Assembly (NCBI RefSeq): GCF_000378505.1
Contig: NZ_KB899994.1
Coordinates: forward strand, 186,001 to 250,000
Reading direction: 5' to 3'
Length of the DNA: 64,000 nt
Source: Modicisalibacter luteus DSM 23508
GTDB lineage: Bacteria; Pseudomonadota; Gammaproteobacteria; Pseudomonadales; Halomonadaceae
Shown here: positions 1 to 8,397 of the stretch, one piece after another
How positions within the stretch are numbered: position 1 is the stretch's first letter
How the letters are laid out: every line of letters begins with the position of its first letter
Position numbers and translations under genes: made by a program
Notes under the pieces: generated by a model
Databases searched by the model: none
Told to the model about the DNA's origin: nothing
The model's input: the letters and a program-made list of their open reading frames with translations, nothing else

Positions 1-1
1 G

Positions 2-985
2 CTGCAGTTTCTGGCCGATCTGGCGGAAAACCCGGGCGCGACCCTGGCTGAGCAGATGGTCAATTCCGAAGAGGCGCTAGCCGAGCCCTTGACCGGTCTC
101 CAGGCCCTGCTTGAAGCCTTGTCCGGCGCGCCGCGTCTAACCTTCAAGCATGCTGCCGATGGGCGCCTCGAGTATCGTACTTCGGCGCGCGAGGATACCT
201 TGTTCGCCGCTTGGCAGAATCATTTCAATGCGCTGGTCGATGAAGAGGCAGCGTTGGGCTTTCAAGAGGATCCCTGGCCTTATGCCGGCGATTGGTTGCC
301 GGAGCTCTGCGCGCATCCGGAGTGGTTGGATTCCCCTCAGGTAGTCCAGACCCTGGCGATGGCTTTGGCCAGCCGCTTCGGCAGCCTGCCGTGGATGGCA
401 GATACCTTCTTCGCGCCGTTGGCGGGACGCTTCGAGCGCTGGCTGACGCAAGTCGAAGCGGAGGGTGGACGCTTTGCCTGGGACGATGCCGACAATGCCT
501 TGCTGCTGAGGACGGGCCTGGCGCTGGTGGTCGGGATGGAGCGTGGGGATCGCCAGCGTTCACGCCAACTTGCCGAGCGCCTGCTGGTACTGGATGACGA
601 GGACAGCCTTGGCCTGCGTGAACTGGTACTCGACCAGCTACTGCGCGAAGGTCGTGAAGAAGAGGCCCTGCAACTCAGTGACCAGGCGGAGCCGGGTGGC
701 CAAGCCCCTCTGCTGGGTGTGCTCATGGGCCGTGTACTTGCCCTTTATCGCCTCGAGCGACTGAGCGAAGCCCAGGCGACATTGCGTGAGGTCCATGAAC
801 TGAATATCCATGCCATCGCCATGATGTGTGCCGAGAATCCCCGGCCGGTACCGTTGGCCCTGGAAGTTCCAGAGCCGGGCACCAAGGCCGAGGCCTGGCA
901 ATACCGCGCCTTGATGCGCGACCAATGGGCGGCGACGCAAGGCGCACTGGGCTGGTTGGCGGAGCAACGCCGTCAGCTCATCTAG
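2..985 (+). CDS. Hypothetical protein with TPR-like C-terminal part (5' truncated)
   Basis: The reading frame is open from base 2, so this is the C-terminal ~327 residues of a gene that starts before the window. The first ATG in frame (base 56) has no ribosome binding site and is probably internal. The protein is acidic and Leu/Ala/Glu-rich. Its second half has helical pairs spaced like tetratricopeptide repeats (for example around RSRQLAERLLVLDDEDS and LLGVLMGRVLALYRLERL), which suggests a protein-interaction scaffold. No catalytic motif is visible. It converges on ampG with only 25 bases between stop codons and no obvious terminator. I do not recognise the family and assign no function. Confidence 0.7.
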   Translation: MQFLADLAENPGATLAEQMVNSEEALAEPLTGLQALLEALSGAPRLTFKHAADGRLEYRTSAREDTLFAAWQNHFNALVDEEAALGFQEDPWPYAGDWLPELCAHPEWLDSPQVVQTLAMALASRFGSLPWMADTFFAPLAGRFERWLTQVEAEGGRFAWDDADNALLLRTGLALVVGMERGDRQRSRQLAERLLVLDDEDSLGLRELVLDQLLREGREEEALQLSDQAEPGGQAPLLGVLMGRVLALYRLERLSEAQATLREVHELNIHAIAMMCAENPRPVPLALEVPEPGTKAEAWQYRALMRDQWAATQGALGWLAEQRRQLI

Positions 986-1010
986 GCGTATCACCGCATG
1001 AGCAGTCGCG

Positions 1011-2381
1011 TTATGTGTCACTAACGGCGTTGCCTGCAGGTACTAGCGTGCGATCACGAGCGATGTACCAAGCCAGTACGATGGCAGGCAAGCCAAGCAG
1101 CGAGGCCAGCAGAAAGAAAGTCACGTAGCCCTGACTGGCTACGACGATGCCCGAGAAGCCGCCGATGAACTTTCCCGGAAGGGTCATCAATGACGAAAAC
1201 AGTGCGTACTGGGTTGCCGTGTAGGCACGCGAGGTCAGGCTCGATAGAAAAGCGATGAACACCGTACTGGCCAGTCCATTGGCCAGGTTATCGCCCATGA
1301 TGGTTACGATCAGCATTGGCAACTCTGCGCCAACCGACGCCAGGACGGCAAAAAGAAGATTGGTCAGCGCTACGATCAGTGCCCCGGCAACCAGCATCGG
1401 CCCGATGCCGTAGCGCACCACGAGCAGGCCGCCCAGTATCCCACCGGAAACACTCATCAGGATGCCGAATACCTTGGTCACGTTGGCAATCTGGGAAAGC
1501 GAGAAGCCCAGATCGATATACAGCGGATTGGCCATGGCAGCCATCGACAGGTCGCTGATGCGATAGAGTCCCACCAGCAGCAACAGCAACAGCGCCTTGC
1601 GTCCATAGCGGCGAAAGAAATCCGTGAACGGACAGACTATTGCACCGATGGTCCACGCACCCACGCGTCGCCATAGGCGTGGCTGTCCTCGTGTCGTACG
1701 TAAAAAAGCGCGAACCTGGGGCTCATGTATCAGCTGGACTCCCAGCGATGACCGGGGAGGTTCGGGACGCAGCAACACGGTCAGCATGCCGACACCGACC
1801 AGCATGGCCATGGTCAGGTAGGCCCAGTACCATGAGGCCAGGTCGGCCACATAGAGCGCACCGGCTCCCGCTGCCAACAAGCCGCCCCGGTAGCCAATGA
1901 TATATGTCGATGCCATGGCTGCCTGGATCTCTTCGGCGGCGGACTCGATGCGAAACGCATCGATGACGATATCCTGGGTTGCTGAGCCGAATGCCACTAG
2001 CAACGCAAAGCCGGCGACTGCCGCCAAGCTCGCCGTGGGGTCGACATGCGCCAACCCAACCAGACCGCCCGCGATGGTCCCCTGAGCAAGAAGCATCCAG
2101 CCACGGCGCTGCCCGAGCAGACGAGTCAGGCCGGGCAGGGGCAGCCGATCGACCACTGGCGCCCAGAAGAACTTGATCGAGTAAAGCATACCGATCCAAG
2201 AGAAGAAGCCGATCGCAGCCACCTCGACATTGACGTCGCGAAGCCAGGCGGTCAATGTCGAGAACACCAGCAGGAAGGGGAGGCCCGCCGAGAACCCCAA
2301 GAACAGCATGGCGATGACAGGTGCCTTGAAGTAGACGAGCAAGGCGTCTAGCCAGGACCGGGATTGGGGGCGGTTAATCAA
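1011..2381 (-). CDS. ampG: AmpG-family muropeptide permease (MFS transporter)
   Basis: Inner-membrane permease of about 456 residues with roughly 12-14 hydrophobic helices. AmpG proteins import GlcNAc-anhydroMurNAc muropeptides for peptidoglycan recycling and feed AmpC beta-lactamase induction. The N-terminal region (MLFLGFSAGLPFLLVFSTL, then WLRDVNVEVAAIGFFSWIG and FFWAPVVDR) is the characteristic AmpG signature. I chose the TTG start at 2381 because AGGAG lies seven bases upstream; longer ATG-initiated versions lack a ribosome binding site. Length is close to E. coli AmpG (491). It stands divergent from rfaH. No ampC or ampR is nearby, so beta-lactamase linkage is not supported here. Confidence 0.9.
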   Translation of the reverse strand: MINRPQSRSWLDALLVYFKAPVIAMLFLGFSAGLPFLLVFSTLTAWLRDVNVEVAAIGFFSWIGMLYSIKFFWAPVVDRLPLPGLTRLLGQRRGWMLLAQGTIAGGLVGLAHVDPTASLAAVAGFALLVAFGSATQDIVIDAFRIESAAEEIQAAMASTYIIGYRGGLLAAGAGALYVADLASWYWAYLTMAMLVGVGMLTVLLRPEPPRSSLGVQLIHEPQVRAFLRTTRGQPRLWRRVGAWTIGAIVCPFTDFFRRYGRKALLLLLLVGLYRISDLSMAAMANPLYIDLGFSLSQIANVTKVFGILMSVSGGILGGLLVVRYGIGPMLVAGALIVALTNLLFAVLASVGAELPMLIVTIMGDNLANGLASTVFIAFLSSLTSRAYTATQYALFSSLMTLPGKFIGGFSGIVVASQGYVTFFLLASLLGLPAIVLAWYIARDRTLVPAGNAVSDT

Positions 2382-2545
2382 GAAGTTTCTCCTACCCGAA
2401 AAGGCGTGAATGCTGCATGCCGATAATGCAGGTTGCAATGGTAAACTGCGGGGTAACTTACGTTGTTCATCCCGGGCAATTCAATGCCATGCCGTTGTCA
2501 GTCTGCTGGCAATGGGCCATGAAGCCATGACATTTGCGGAGCATT

Positions 2546-3088
2546 ATGAGTGATCAGATGGATGATCGCAGCCTGAAAGGACAAGACGCGATCCCGAGAT
2601 GGTATGTGATTCAGTGCAAGGGGGGAGAATCCTTTCGTGCCGCAGAGCATCTGGGTAACCAGGGCTACCAGGTTTTTCACCCCGTTCTTCAAGTTCAGAA
2701 GAAGCGGCGCGGCAAGCTCTGCTGGAGTGAAGAACCGCTGTTTCCGTACTATCTTTTCATTCGCCTGGATCGTGTCGCCAGTAACTGGCGTCCGATCCGT
2801 TCCACTCGAGGCGTGCTCAAACTGGTCGGTTTCGGTGACGATCCGCTACCGGTCGAAGACCTTCTGGTCGATGTCCTGCTCGAAAAAGCCAGTCGAGAAG
2901 CGGGGACTCACGAGACCAACGTTTATTTCCGGGCCGGTGAAATCGTCGAGATCACCGAGGGGCCATTCCGGGCGCTTCAGGCGGTCTTCGAGAGTCAGAA
3001 AGGCGAGGAGCGCGCCATTGTCCTGCTGAATATGCTGCATCAGCAACAGCGCCTGGAAGTTCCGGTCGGCGATCTTCGCCGGTGTTAA
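2546..3088 (+). CDS. rfaH: Transcription antitermination/translation factor RfaH
   Basis: About 180-residue NusG paralogue. The N-terminal NGN domain begins with PRWYVIQCKGGESFRAAEHL and continues through FPYYLFIRLD and the S-T-R-G-V-L-K loop; the C-terminal part (FRAGEIVEITEGPFRALQAVF) is the KOW-type domain that refolds in RfaH. It is slightly longer than E. coli RfaH (162 aa) through an N-terminal extension. In E. coli RfaH binds RNA polymerase at ops sites, suppresses pausing and recruits ribosomes in long surface-polysaccharide operons. The ATG at 2546 is preceded by GCGGAG six bases upstream; a TTG at 2534 is a less likely start. No LPS or capsule operon is in the window, so its targets are elsewhere. 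Confidence 0.9.
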   Translation: MSDQMDDRSLKGQDAIPRWYVIQCKGGESFRAAEHLGNQGYQVFHPVLQVQKKRRGKLCWSEEPLFPYYLFIRLDRVASNWRPIRSTRGVLKLVGFGDDPLPVEDLLVDVLLEKASREAGTHETNVYFRAGEIVEITEGPFRALQAVFESQKGEERAIVLLNMLHQQQRLEVPVGDLRRC

Positions 3089-3148
3089 CCCGATCCGGTC
3101 ACTTGTGCCGAGTCCTGATATCTCATGTTTGTGACTAACGAGGAATCC

Positions 3149-3658
3149 ATGTCGATAGCCCCCCAGCAGGTCGTGACCCTGCATTACACGCTTCGTGACG
3201 ATGAGGGACATGTACTCGACGATTCGCGGCAACGCGATACGCCGCTGAGCTACCTGCATGGCCATGACAATATTGTGCCCGGTCTGGAAAAGGCGCTGGC
3301 CGGGGCTCAGAGCGGAACACACCTGACAGTAACGCTTGACCCCGAGCAGGCCTATGGCAAACGTGACGAGGCCTTGGTGCGTCGTGTTTCGCGTAGTGCA
3401 TTCAGCGGTGTATCCGATTTGAAGTCTGGCATGCGCTTTCAGGCGCAAGGGCCCGATGGTCCGCACACCGTAACGATAGTCGAGGCCGACGATACCCAGG
3501 TTACGGTGGACGCCAATCATCCCTTGGCTGGACAGACTCTGCGCTATGACGTTGAGATCCTGGCAGTAAGAGAGGCAACCCGCGCTGAACTCGCCAAAGG
3601 GCATCCGCTTGACGAGGATGTCGATCACACCCAAGTGGAAGACCGCAAACATTTGTGA
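3149..3658 (+). CDS. FKBP-type peptidyl-prolyl isomerase, SlyD-like
   Basis: Protein of 169 residues with the SlyD/SlpA layout: an FKBP core beginning VVTLHYTLRDDEGHVLDDS and LSYLHGHDNIVPGLEKAL, interrupted by the insert-in-flap chaperone domain (residues ~70-125), then a return to the FKBP fold. It should act as a cytoplasmic prolyl isomerase and folding chaperone. The C-terminus ends HTQVEDRKHL and lacks the long His/Cys-rich metal-binding tail of E. coli SlyD. The start ATG at 3149 has GAGGAA five bases upstream. It follows rfaH by 60 bases in the same direction, so the two may be co-transcribed. Confidence 0.85.
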   Translation: MSIAPQQVVTLHYTLRDDEGHVLDDSRQRDTPLSYLHGHDNIVPGLEKALAGAQSGTHLTVTLDPEQAYGKRDEALVRRVSRSAFSGVSDLKSGMRFQAQGPDGPHTVTIVEADDTQVTVDANHPLAGQTLRYDVEILAVREATRAELAKGHPLDEDVDHTQVEDRKHL

Positions 3659-3843
3659 ATGTCTGTTTGAATCAACCTGATGGAACGTCTTACCGCCCGC
3701 AGGGTAGAGTTTGAGCTGGGCCAGTAGGCCTGCGTTCTCTTCCAGCTACGTTGATCAACCTCGGTTCCTTTGTCGTTCATGACAACATGCGCAGCTTAGG
3801 AATCCGCTCGTTATGCACCCGTCGTCCCAGGTTATCATCAAGG

Positions 3844-3889
3844 GAAAGGGGCTGGACTTCGGGCCGGCATTATTGATGCTGCCCCTTCT
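3844..3889. terminator. Possible weak hairpin downstream of the EAL gene
   Basis: AAGGGGC at the left and GCCCCTT at the right can pair around a 32-base loop in the otherwise gene-free 237-base stretch between the SlyD-like gene and the convergent EAL gene. There is no T-tract and the loop is long, so it is only a tentative transcription end. Nothing else is visible in this stretch. Confidence 0.25.
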
Positions 3890-3895
3890 AGACGG

Positions 3896-5989
3896 TCATT
3901 CCGAAGCTATCGGAAAGGATTGCAGCTCTGGCCGGGCAAGGAATGTCATGACCGGCTCAGGGTAGGCTAGATAATACCCTTGCATCATGTTGGCTTGCTG
4001 CTGGCGCAGAAACTCAAGCTGGCTGGCCGTTTCCACGCCTTCAGCCACCAGGCGAAGATGTAGCGTACGCGCCAGCGCGATGATGGATCTGGCCAAAGGA
4101 GCATCAGCTCCGTGCTGCACGGGATCGATAAATGCCTTGTCGAGTTTGATCTCGTCGACAGGGAATTCCTGCAGATAACGCAACGAGGAGTAGCCGGTGC
4201 CGAAGTCGTCCAGGGCAAGCTGCACGCCTAATTGGCGTAACGCACGTAGCGTCATAGCCATGCCGGGTGTGGCCAGCAGCGACTCGACGATTTCCAGCAC
4301 CAGACGACGTGGTGCAAAACCTCCTTTGTCCAATAACGACTCGATACGGGGAAGAAAATCATCGTCACTGAGCTGCTGGACCGACACATTGACCGAGAGC
4401 GTCGTGTCGGTCTCGGCCAGCGGGCCACGCAACAACTCAACAGCCTGTTCCAGCACCCAATAGCCTATCGGACGAATCATTCCGCTGCGTTCGGCATGGT
4501 CGATAAAATAGCCGGGTGCCACTAGTCCATGCTCCGGGTGCTGCCAACGTAGCAGTACCTCCGCACCGCGTAGGTCGCCGGCCAGCGTGAACTGAGGTTG
4601 CAAGTAAAGCCGGAGCTGGTCCGTGTCGAGTGCCAGTCTCAATTCTCTCTCGATCTGGATTTGCTGGCGCTCCCATTCGCCGAGCCCTGAGTCGTATTGG
4701 ATGAGAACCGGTGTGGCTTGCTGCCGGGCATGCTTCAAGGCTAGCTCGGCACGCTGCAAGACGAGCTGCAGGTCGTTTCCATCACTTGGGAAATGCGCCA
4801 TGCCTGCCGAGAAACGCAATTGGCAGGGCTGGGCCTGGACCTGCCAGGTTCTATCCGTCAGCTTGGACAGCATTTCACCAAGGCGGTGCTGAAGCCAGGT
4901 ATCGAGGCCAATACCCGGAAGGATAATAGCCAACTGGTTGCCTGGCAGGCGCACCAGTCGAGGAAAGCGGCGATGAGGCAGAAGGTAGCCGCGTATTTCC
5001 TTGGCTACCTGTCTTAAGGCTTCGTCTCCGCCGCTCTGGCCAAGTAGTGTGTTGATGTGACCAAGGCCACGCACACGTACAAGAACCAGGTGAAACGCCT
5101 GCATGCGACTTGCAGTACGTTCGATCGTCTCGTTCAGGGCGTGGATCGTTGGCAACCCGGTAACATCGTCATAGTGGATATGCTGGTAGAGGTCGTGCTC
5201 GACTTCGCGCCGTCGAAGCGATTCGGCAAATTGCGACAGTAGCCCTGACACCCCCATGACGCTATTGACCTCGTCGGCGCGCCATTCGCGGGGCTGTGTC
5301 GATTCGCAGCAGAGGGTACCGCGTAATTCCCCTCCGACGAAAATGCCCACCTCCAAGGTGGATGTTACGCCATGCTCGGCAAAATAATGGCGTAATGCCT
5401 CCAGCCTAGGATCTTGCTGAGAACGGGGCGTGGCCAGGCAAGGGGCGCGGTGGAGCGCTTCGATATACCTGCCGAGTGAAGCCATATCGATCTGGAAGCC
5501 AACAAGCGACGCAACCAGGCTACTGCGGCAGGTCATGGTGCCCGGGGGATCGTCGAAAAACCATAAAGAGATGCGGGGAACGTCCAGCAGATCGCGAAGC
5601 GCGACCTGGACTGCCTGCAGGAAATCCTCTTCGGGAATTTCCTGATGGTAGAGATCACGCAGGTGCTGCCAGATCTGTTGCTGCTGGCGCAGCCGCGCTT
5701 GCGTGTCACGAAGCTCATCATTCTGTCGAGACAGAGTGCGGCCATGGTGAGACAAATAGCGGTAACAGAGAAGCGCAACGATTCCGAGCAGGCCCAGGCT
5801 AACCAGGACGACAGCCAGTAGCTGAAGAAACAGACTGTCAGGAGAGGAGTCGGCCTGCTGCCGGGTTACCCATACGACAATGAGGGTGGCTGCCAGGAAG
5901 TTGCCAAACAAGAGCGTGGTCAACAGGAACTGGGCCCGGCGGTAACCGTAGCTAAATCGGAGAACGTATTTTCGGACTTCTTTCGTCAT
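3896..5989 (-). CDS. Membrane GAF-GGDEF-EAL c-di-GMP phosphodiesterase (degenerate GGDEF)
   Basis: A 697-residue inner-membrane signalling protein. Two N-terminal membrane helices (about residues 20-42 and 55-76) precede a coiled coil, a GAF-like sensory region (~100-260), a GGDEF-fold domain (~270-430) and a C-terminal EAL domain (~440-690). In the GGDEF domain the signature is replaced by GNQLA, so cyclase activity is not expected. The EAL domain keeps the residues of an active phosphodiesterase: EVLLRW (E-V-L form), SVNVS, LEIVES, LALDDFGTGYSSL, IKLDKAFI and VAEGVET. It should hydrolyse c-di-GMP to pGpG. It lies 138 bases behind a second EAL gene on the same strand. Confidence 0.88.
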   Translation of the reverse strand: MTKEVRKYVLRFSYGYRRAQFLLTTLLFGNFLAATLIVVWVTRQQADSSPDSLFLQLLAVVLVSLGLLGIVALLCYRYLSHHGRTLSRQNDELRDTQARLRQQQQIWQHLRDLYHQEIPEEDFLQAVQVALRDLLDVPRISLWFFDDPPGTMTCRSSLVASLVGFQIDMASLGRYIEALHRAPCLATPRSQQDPRLEALRHYFAEHGVTSTLEVGIFVGGELRGTLCCESTQPREWRADEVNSVMGVSGLLSQFAESLRRREVEHDLYQHIHYDDVTGLPTIHALNETIERTASRMQAFHLVLVRVRGLGHINTLLGQSGGDEALRQVAKEIRGYLLPHRRFPRLVRLPGNQLAIILPGIGLDTWLQHRLGEMLSKLTDRTWQVQAQPCQLRFSAGMAHFPSDGNDLQLVLQRAELALKHARQQATPVLIQYDSGLGEWERQQIQIERELRLALDTDQLRLYLQPQFTLAGDLRGAEVLLRWQHPEHGLVAPGYFIDHAERSGMIRPIGYWVLEQAVELLRGPLAETDTTLSVNVSVQQLSDDDFLPRIESLLDKGGFAPRRLVLEIVESLLATPGMAMTLRALRQLGVQLALDDFGTGYSSLRYLQEFPVDEIKLDKAFIDPVQHGADAPLARSIIALARTLHLRLVAEGVETASQLEFLRQQQANMMQGYYLAYPEPVMTFLARPELQSFPIASE

Positions 5990-6127
5990 GCCAAGTATCA
6001 GCCCCTGATGGGGACCTCAGGGCTGCGGCAGCAAGCGCCAAGTCGGAGCAGTGTGACAACTCGCTGCGTTGACCGTCAACATCGTCTTTATCAACTCACG
6101 TGATGAAAGGCGAGTACCAGGCTAGCG

Positions 6128-7621
6128 CTAGGAAAGGCGAATATTGGTTTCAGAGGCGGGCTTCGTATGTGCGGCCCGATACTCTTCCACCCATGGGAGG
6201 ACCTTGTCGGCGCTCAAGGGACGAGAAAACAGGAATCCCTGGGCCTGATCACATCCGGCTTCGGCGAGCAGCGAGAGGTGCTGTTGAGTTTCCACGCCTT
6301 CGGCGATGACTTGTAGCCCAAAATTGTGGGCCAGCATGACGCTGGCTCGCACGATCACAGCATCTTCAGGCTGCTGAGGCAAATCGAGCACGAAGGATTT
6401 GTCTATCTTGAGGGCGTCGAGAGGAAGGCGGCGCAACTGGGCTAATGAAGAGTACCCCGTACCGAAATCGTCAATTGCGACACGTATACCCTCGACGCGG
6501 AGTTCGCTTAACAGACGGGCCGCCAAGGCAGGGTCGCGCATGACGGCCTGCTCGGTAATCTCAAGCATCAACTGCCGAGGGGGAACGCCATGCGCGTCCA
6601 GGTCGTGCAACAGTCGCTTTGGAAGCTGGCTATCCTCGAGATCATCGGCCGTGAGGTTGACGGCAACGTATTGGGGGGCTCCCCGGCGCTGCCAGTCGGC
6701 CAGTTGCTGAATGACCTGGCTCAGCATCCAATCGCTGATCAACGCCATATGTCCCGACTGCGCGGCGAGAGGAAGAAACTCATCGGGTTGAAGCAGGCCA
6801 AAGGCAGGGTGATGCCATTGCAGCAGCGCCTCGAAGCCCTCGATCGCCTCATTGGTGATACCAATCTTGGGTTGATATACCAGTTGCAATTGCTGGTCGC
6901 GAACAGCCCTGACTAAATCACGCAGAAGCAATCGATTCCGCTCATAATGCTGATCTTGTCCACTCTGGTAGGCATAGTAGCCTTCGTTGGCATCACGGGC
7001 GAGCCCCAGTGCGATGGCCGAACGCCTCAATAAGCGCCGGGGCTCATGACCGTGCTCAGGGCTTCTCAGGTCGGCGATCGACAATGCCGGTACCAAGGCG
7101 GTCCCGTCCAGCTCGAGCGGTACGCAAAGGTGCTCGCGCAGCCGGTTGGTCACAGCCTCATACGCTTCTGGCTGGGTGACCAGCATCAGGAATTCATTGC
7201 CACCCAAGCGGTAAAGCCTGCCGCGGTGGTAGTCCAGGGCCAGCAGGCGCTGGGTCAGAGCGACCAGAAACTGATCGCCCAAGGCGTGGCCCAGTGTCTT
7301 GTTGATCTGCTTGACATTATCGACACTCAGGCGAATCAGAGTGAACGCAACGTTACCCGTTACCAGCCGATCGATTTCCTGCAGTGCGTTCTCGTGGGTG
7401 CCTAAACCGGTCAAGGGGTCGAGACGCCCGGTATGCAGCGGGGACTGCCACGCCAGCAGGCGTCCTTGCAATCGGTTGAGCAGGCTTTGCTGACGGCTCA
7501 CGAGCGGTGATGGGGGACAACGGACCGAAGCGGGAAGCAGGAGCAGCGCCAAGTGACTCGCACCCAGCGCCAAGCCTAGCAGTAACAGTCCGAGACAGCG
7601 TCGAAGGTTGGCTAGCATCAC
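6128..7621 (-). CDS. GGDEF-EAL c-di-GMP phosphodiesterase
   Basis: A 497-residue protein with one N-terminal hydrophobic segment (~residues 8-30), probably a membrane anchor. A GGDEF-fold domain starts at DPLTGLGTHENAL and carries GGNEF in place of GGDEF, a conservative change that may leave it inactive or regulatory. The C-terminal EAL domain has an intact set of catalytic motifs: FEALLQW, VAVNLT, LEITEQ, AIDDFGTGYSSL, LKIDKSF and AEGVETQ. Degradation of c-di-GMP is the likely output. It is just upstream of the GAF-GGDEF-EAL gene on the same strand; the two may share regulation or form an operon. Confidence 0.87.
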   Translation of the reverse strand: MMLANLRRCLGLLLLGLALGASHLALLLLPASVRCPPSPLVSRQQSLLNRLQGRLLAWQSPLHTGRLDPLTGLGTHENALQEIDRLVTGNVAFTLIRLSVDNVKQINKTLGHALGDQFLVALTQRLLALDYHRGRLYRLGGNEFLMLVTQPEAYEAVTNRLREHLCVPLELDGTALVPALSIADLRSPEHGHEPRRLLRRSAIALGLARDANEGYYAYQSGQDQHYERNRLLLRDLVRAVRDQQLQLVYQPKIGITNEAIEGFEALLQWHHPAFGLLQPDEFLPLAAQSGHMALISDWMLSQVIQQLADWQRRGAPQYVAVNLTADDLEDSQLPKRLLHDLDAHGVPPRQLMLEITEQAVMRDPALAARLLSELRVEGIRVAIDDFGTGYSSLAQLRRLPLDALKIDKSFVLDLPQQPEDAVIVRASVMLAHNFGLQVIAEGVETQQHLSLLAEAGCDQAQGFLFSRPLSADKVLPWVEEYRAAHTKPASETNIRLS

Positions 7622-7808
7622 GATGAAGAGTCACTGTGCAAAGGGGAGGGCCGAATGGATACGCTTCTATTTGACATTCATGCCGACGTTCTTGGCTCCT
7701 GGGGACGCCAACTCTTGATTGGCACGTTTATGGTAATTGTAAATGCAATGTTACTGCCTCTGACCACGGCCACGCAGAAAAGTGCGCACAACAAATCTTC
7801 TTTTAATC

Positions 7809-8384
7809 CTAGTAAGACGTCCACCAATAATCGACCCAAGCCTGCATGACTCGCTCGGGATACCACGTCTTTCCCAGGCTGCCGTTATAGCGTGCCAAGG
7901 CACGGGTGAGATCGCCATTCTCCAAATCCAGATAATAGGCAAGTATCGTACAGCCATAGCGCAAGTTCAGGCCGGGATCGAGAAGATTGTCATCAGAGCG
8001 GCCAATAACCTCTTTCCAGAACGGCATCACTTGCATCAATCCTTGGGCACCGGCTGATGAGAGGGCATGAGGATCGAAGCCACTCTCGACGTGAATGACC
8101 GCCATGACAATGTCCGGCGAAAGGCCGGCCAGTGCAGCTTCAGCCTGAATCCTGGCAAGCAGGGTGTGGCGTAGTTCTGCCTGAGGGACAAAGCGAGCTA
8201 GTTGGTCATTGCGATGGGCAAGCCAATCGTGCGTAGTGGCGCCACGTTCGGTATCTAAGGGAGACGCCGCCGCTTCAGCCAAGGTGTCGACCAGCGTGGA
8301 AGGCAATGCCTCGGGTACCTGGGCGGCGGCTAAGGCTGGGGTGGGGGAGGTAGAATGCAGAAAAGTCGCCATGAGCAGGCTCAT
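7809..8384 (-). CDS. Lytic transglycosylase (SLT domain)
   Basis: Exported murein hydrolase of 191 residues. An N-terminal signal peptide (MSLLMATFLHS... to about ALAAA) leads to an SLT domain with VESGFDPHALSSAGAQGLMQVMP, containing the catalytic Glu of ES-G-F-D-P, then LNLRYG and LARYNG. It should cleave the MurNAc-GlcNAc bond to form 1,6-anhydromuropeptides in the periplasm. The start at 8384 lies 13 bases after the proS stop on the same strand, so it is probably read through from proS. A longer version would overlap proS and spoil the signal peptide. AmpG upstream in the window would recycle such products. Confidence 0.88.
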   Translation of the reverse strand: MSLLMATFLHSTSPTPALAAAQVPEALPSTLVDTLAEAAASPLDTERGATTHDWLAHRNDQLARFVPQAELRHTLLARIQAEAALAGLSPDIVMAVIHVESGFDPHALSSAGAQGLMQVMPFWKEVIGRSDDNLLDPGLNLRYGCTILAYYLDLENGDLTRALARYNGSLGKTWYPERVMQAWVDYWWTSY

Positions 8385-8397
8385 GGCGACTCGAGAC

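Noticed and set aside
7655-7849. 64-codon + strand frame with a good GGGGAGGG ribosome-like site
   Set aside because: It overlaps the end of the lytic transglycosylase gene, matches no known protein, and has no room for a promoter between it and the EAL gene start; the site may be chance.
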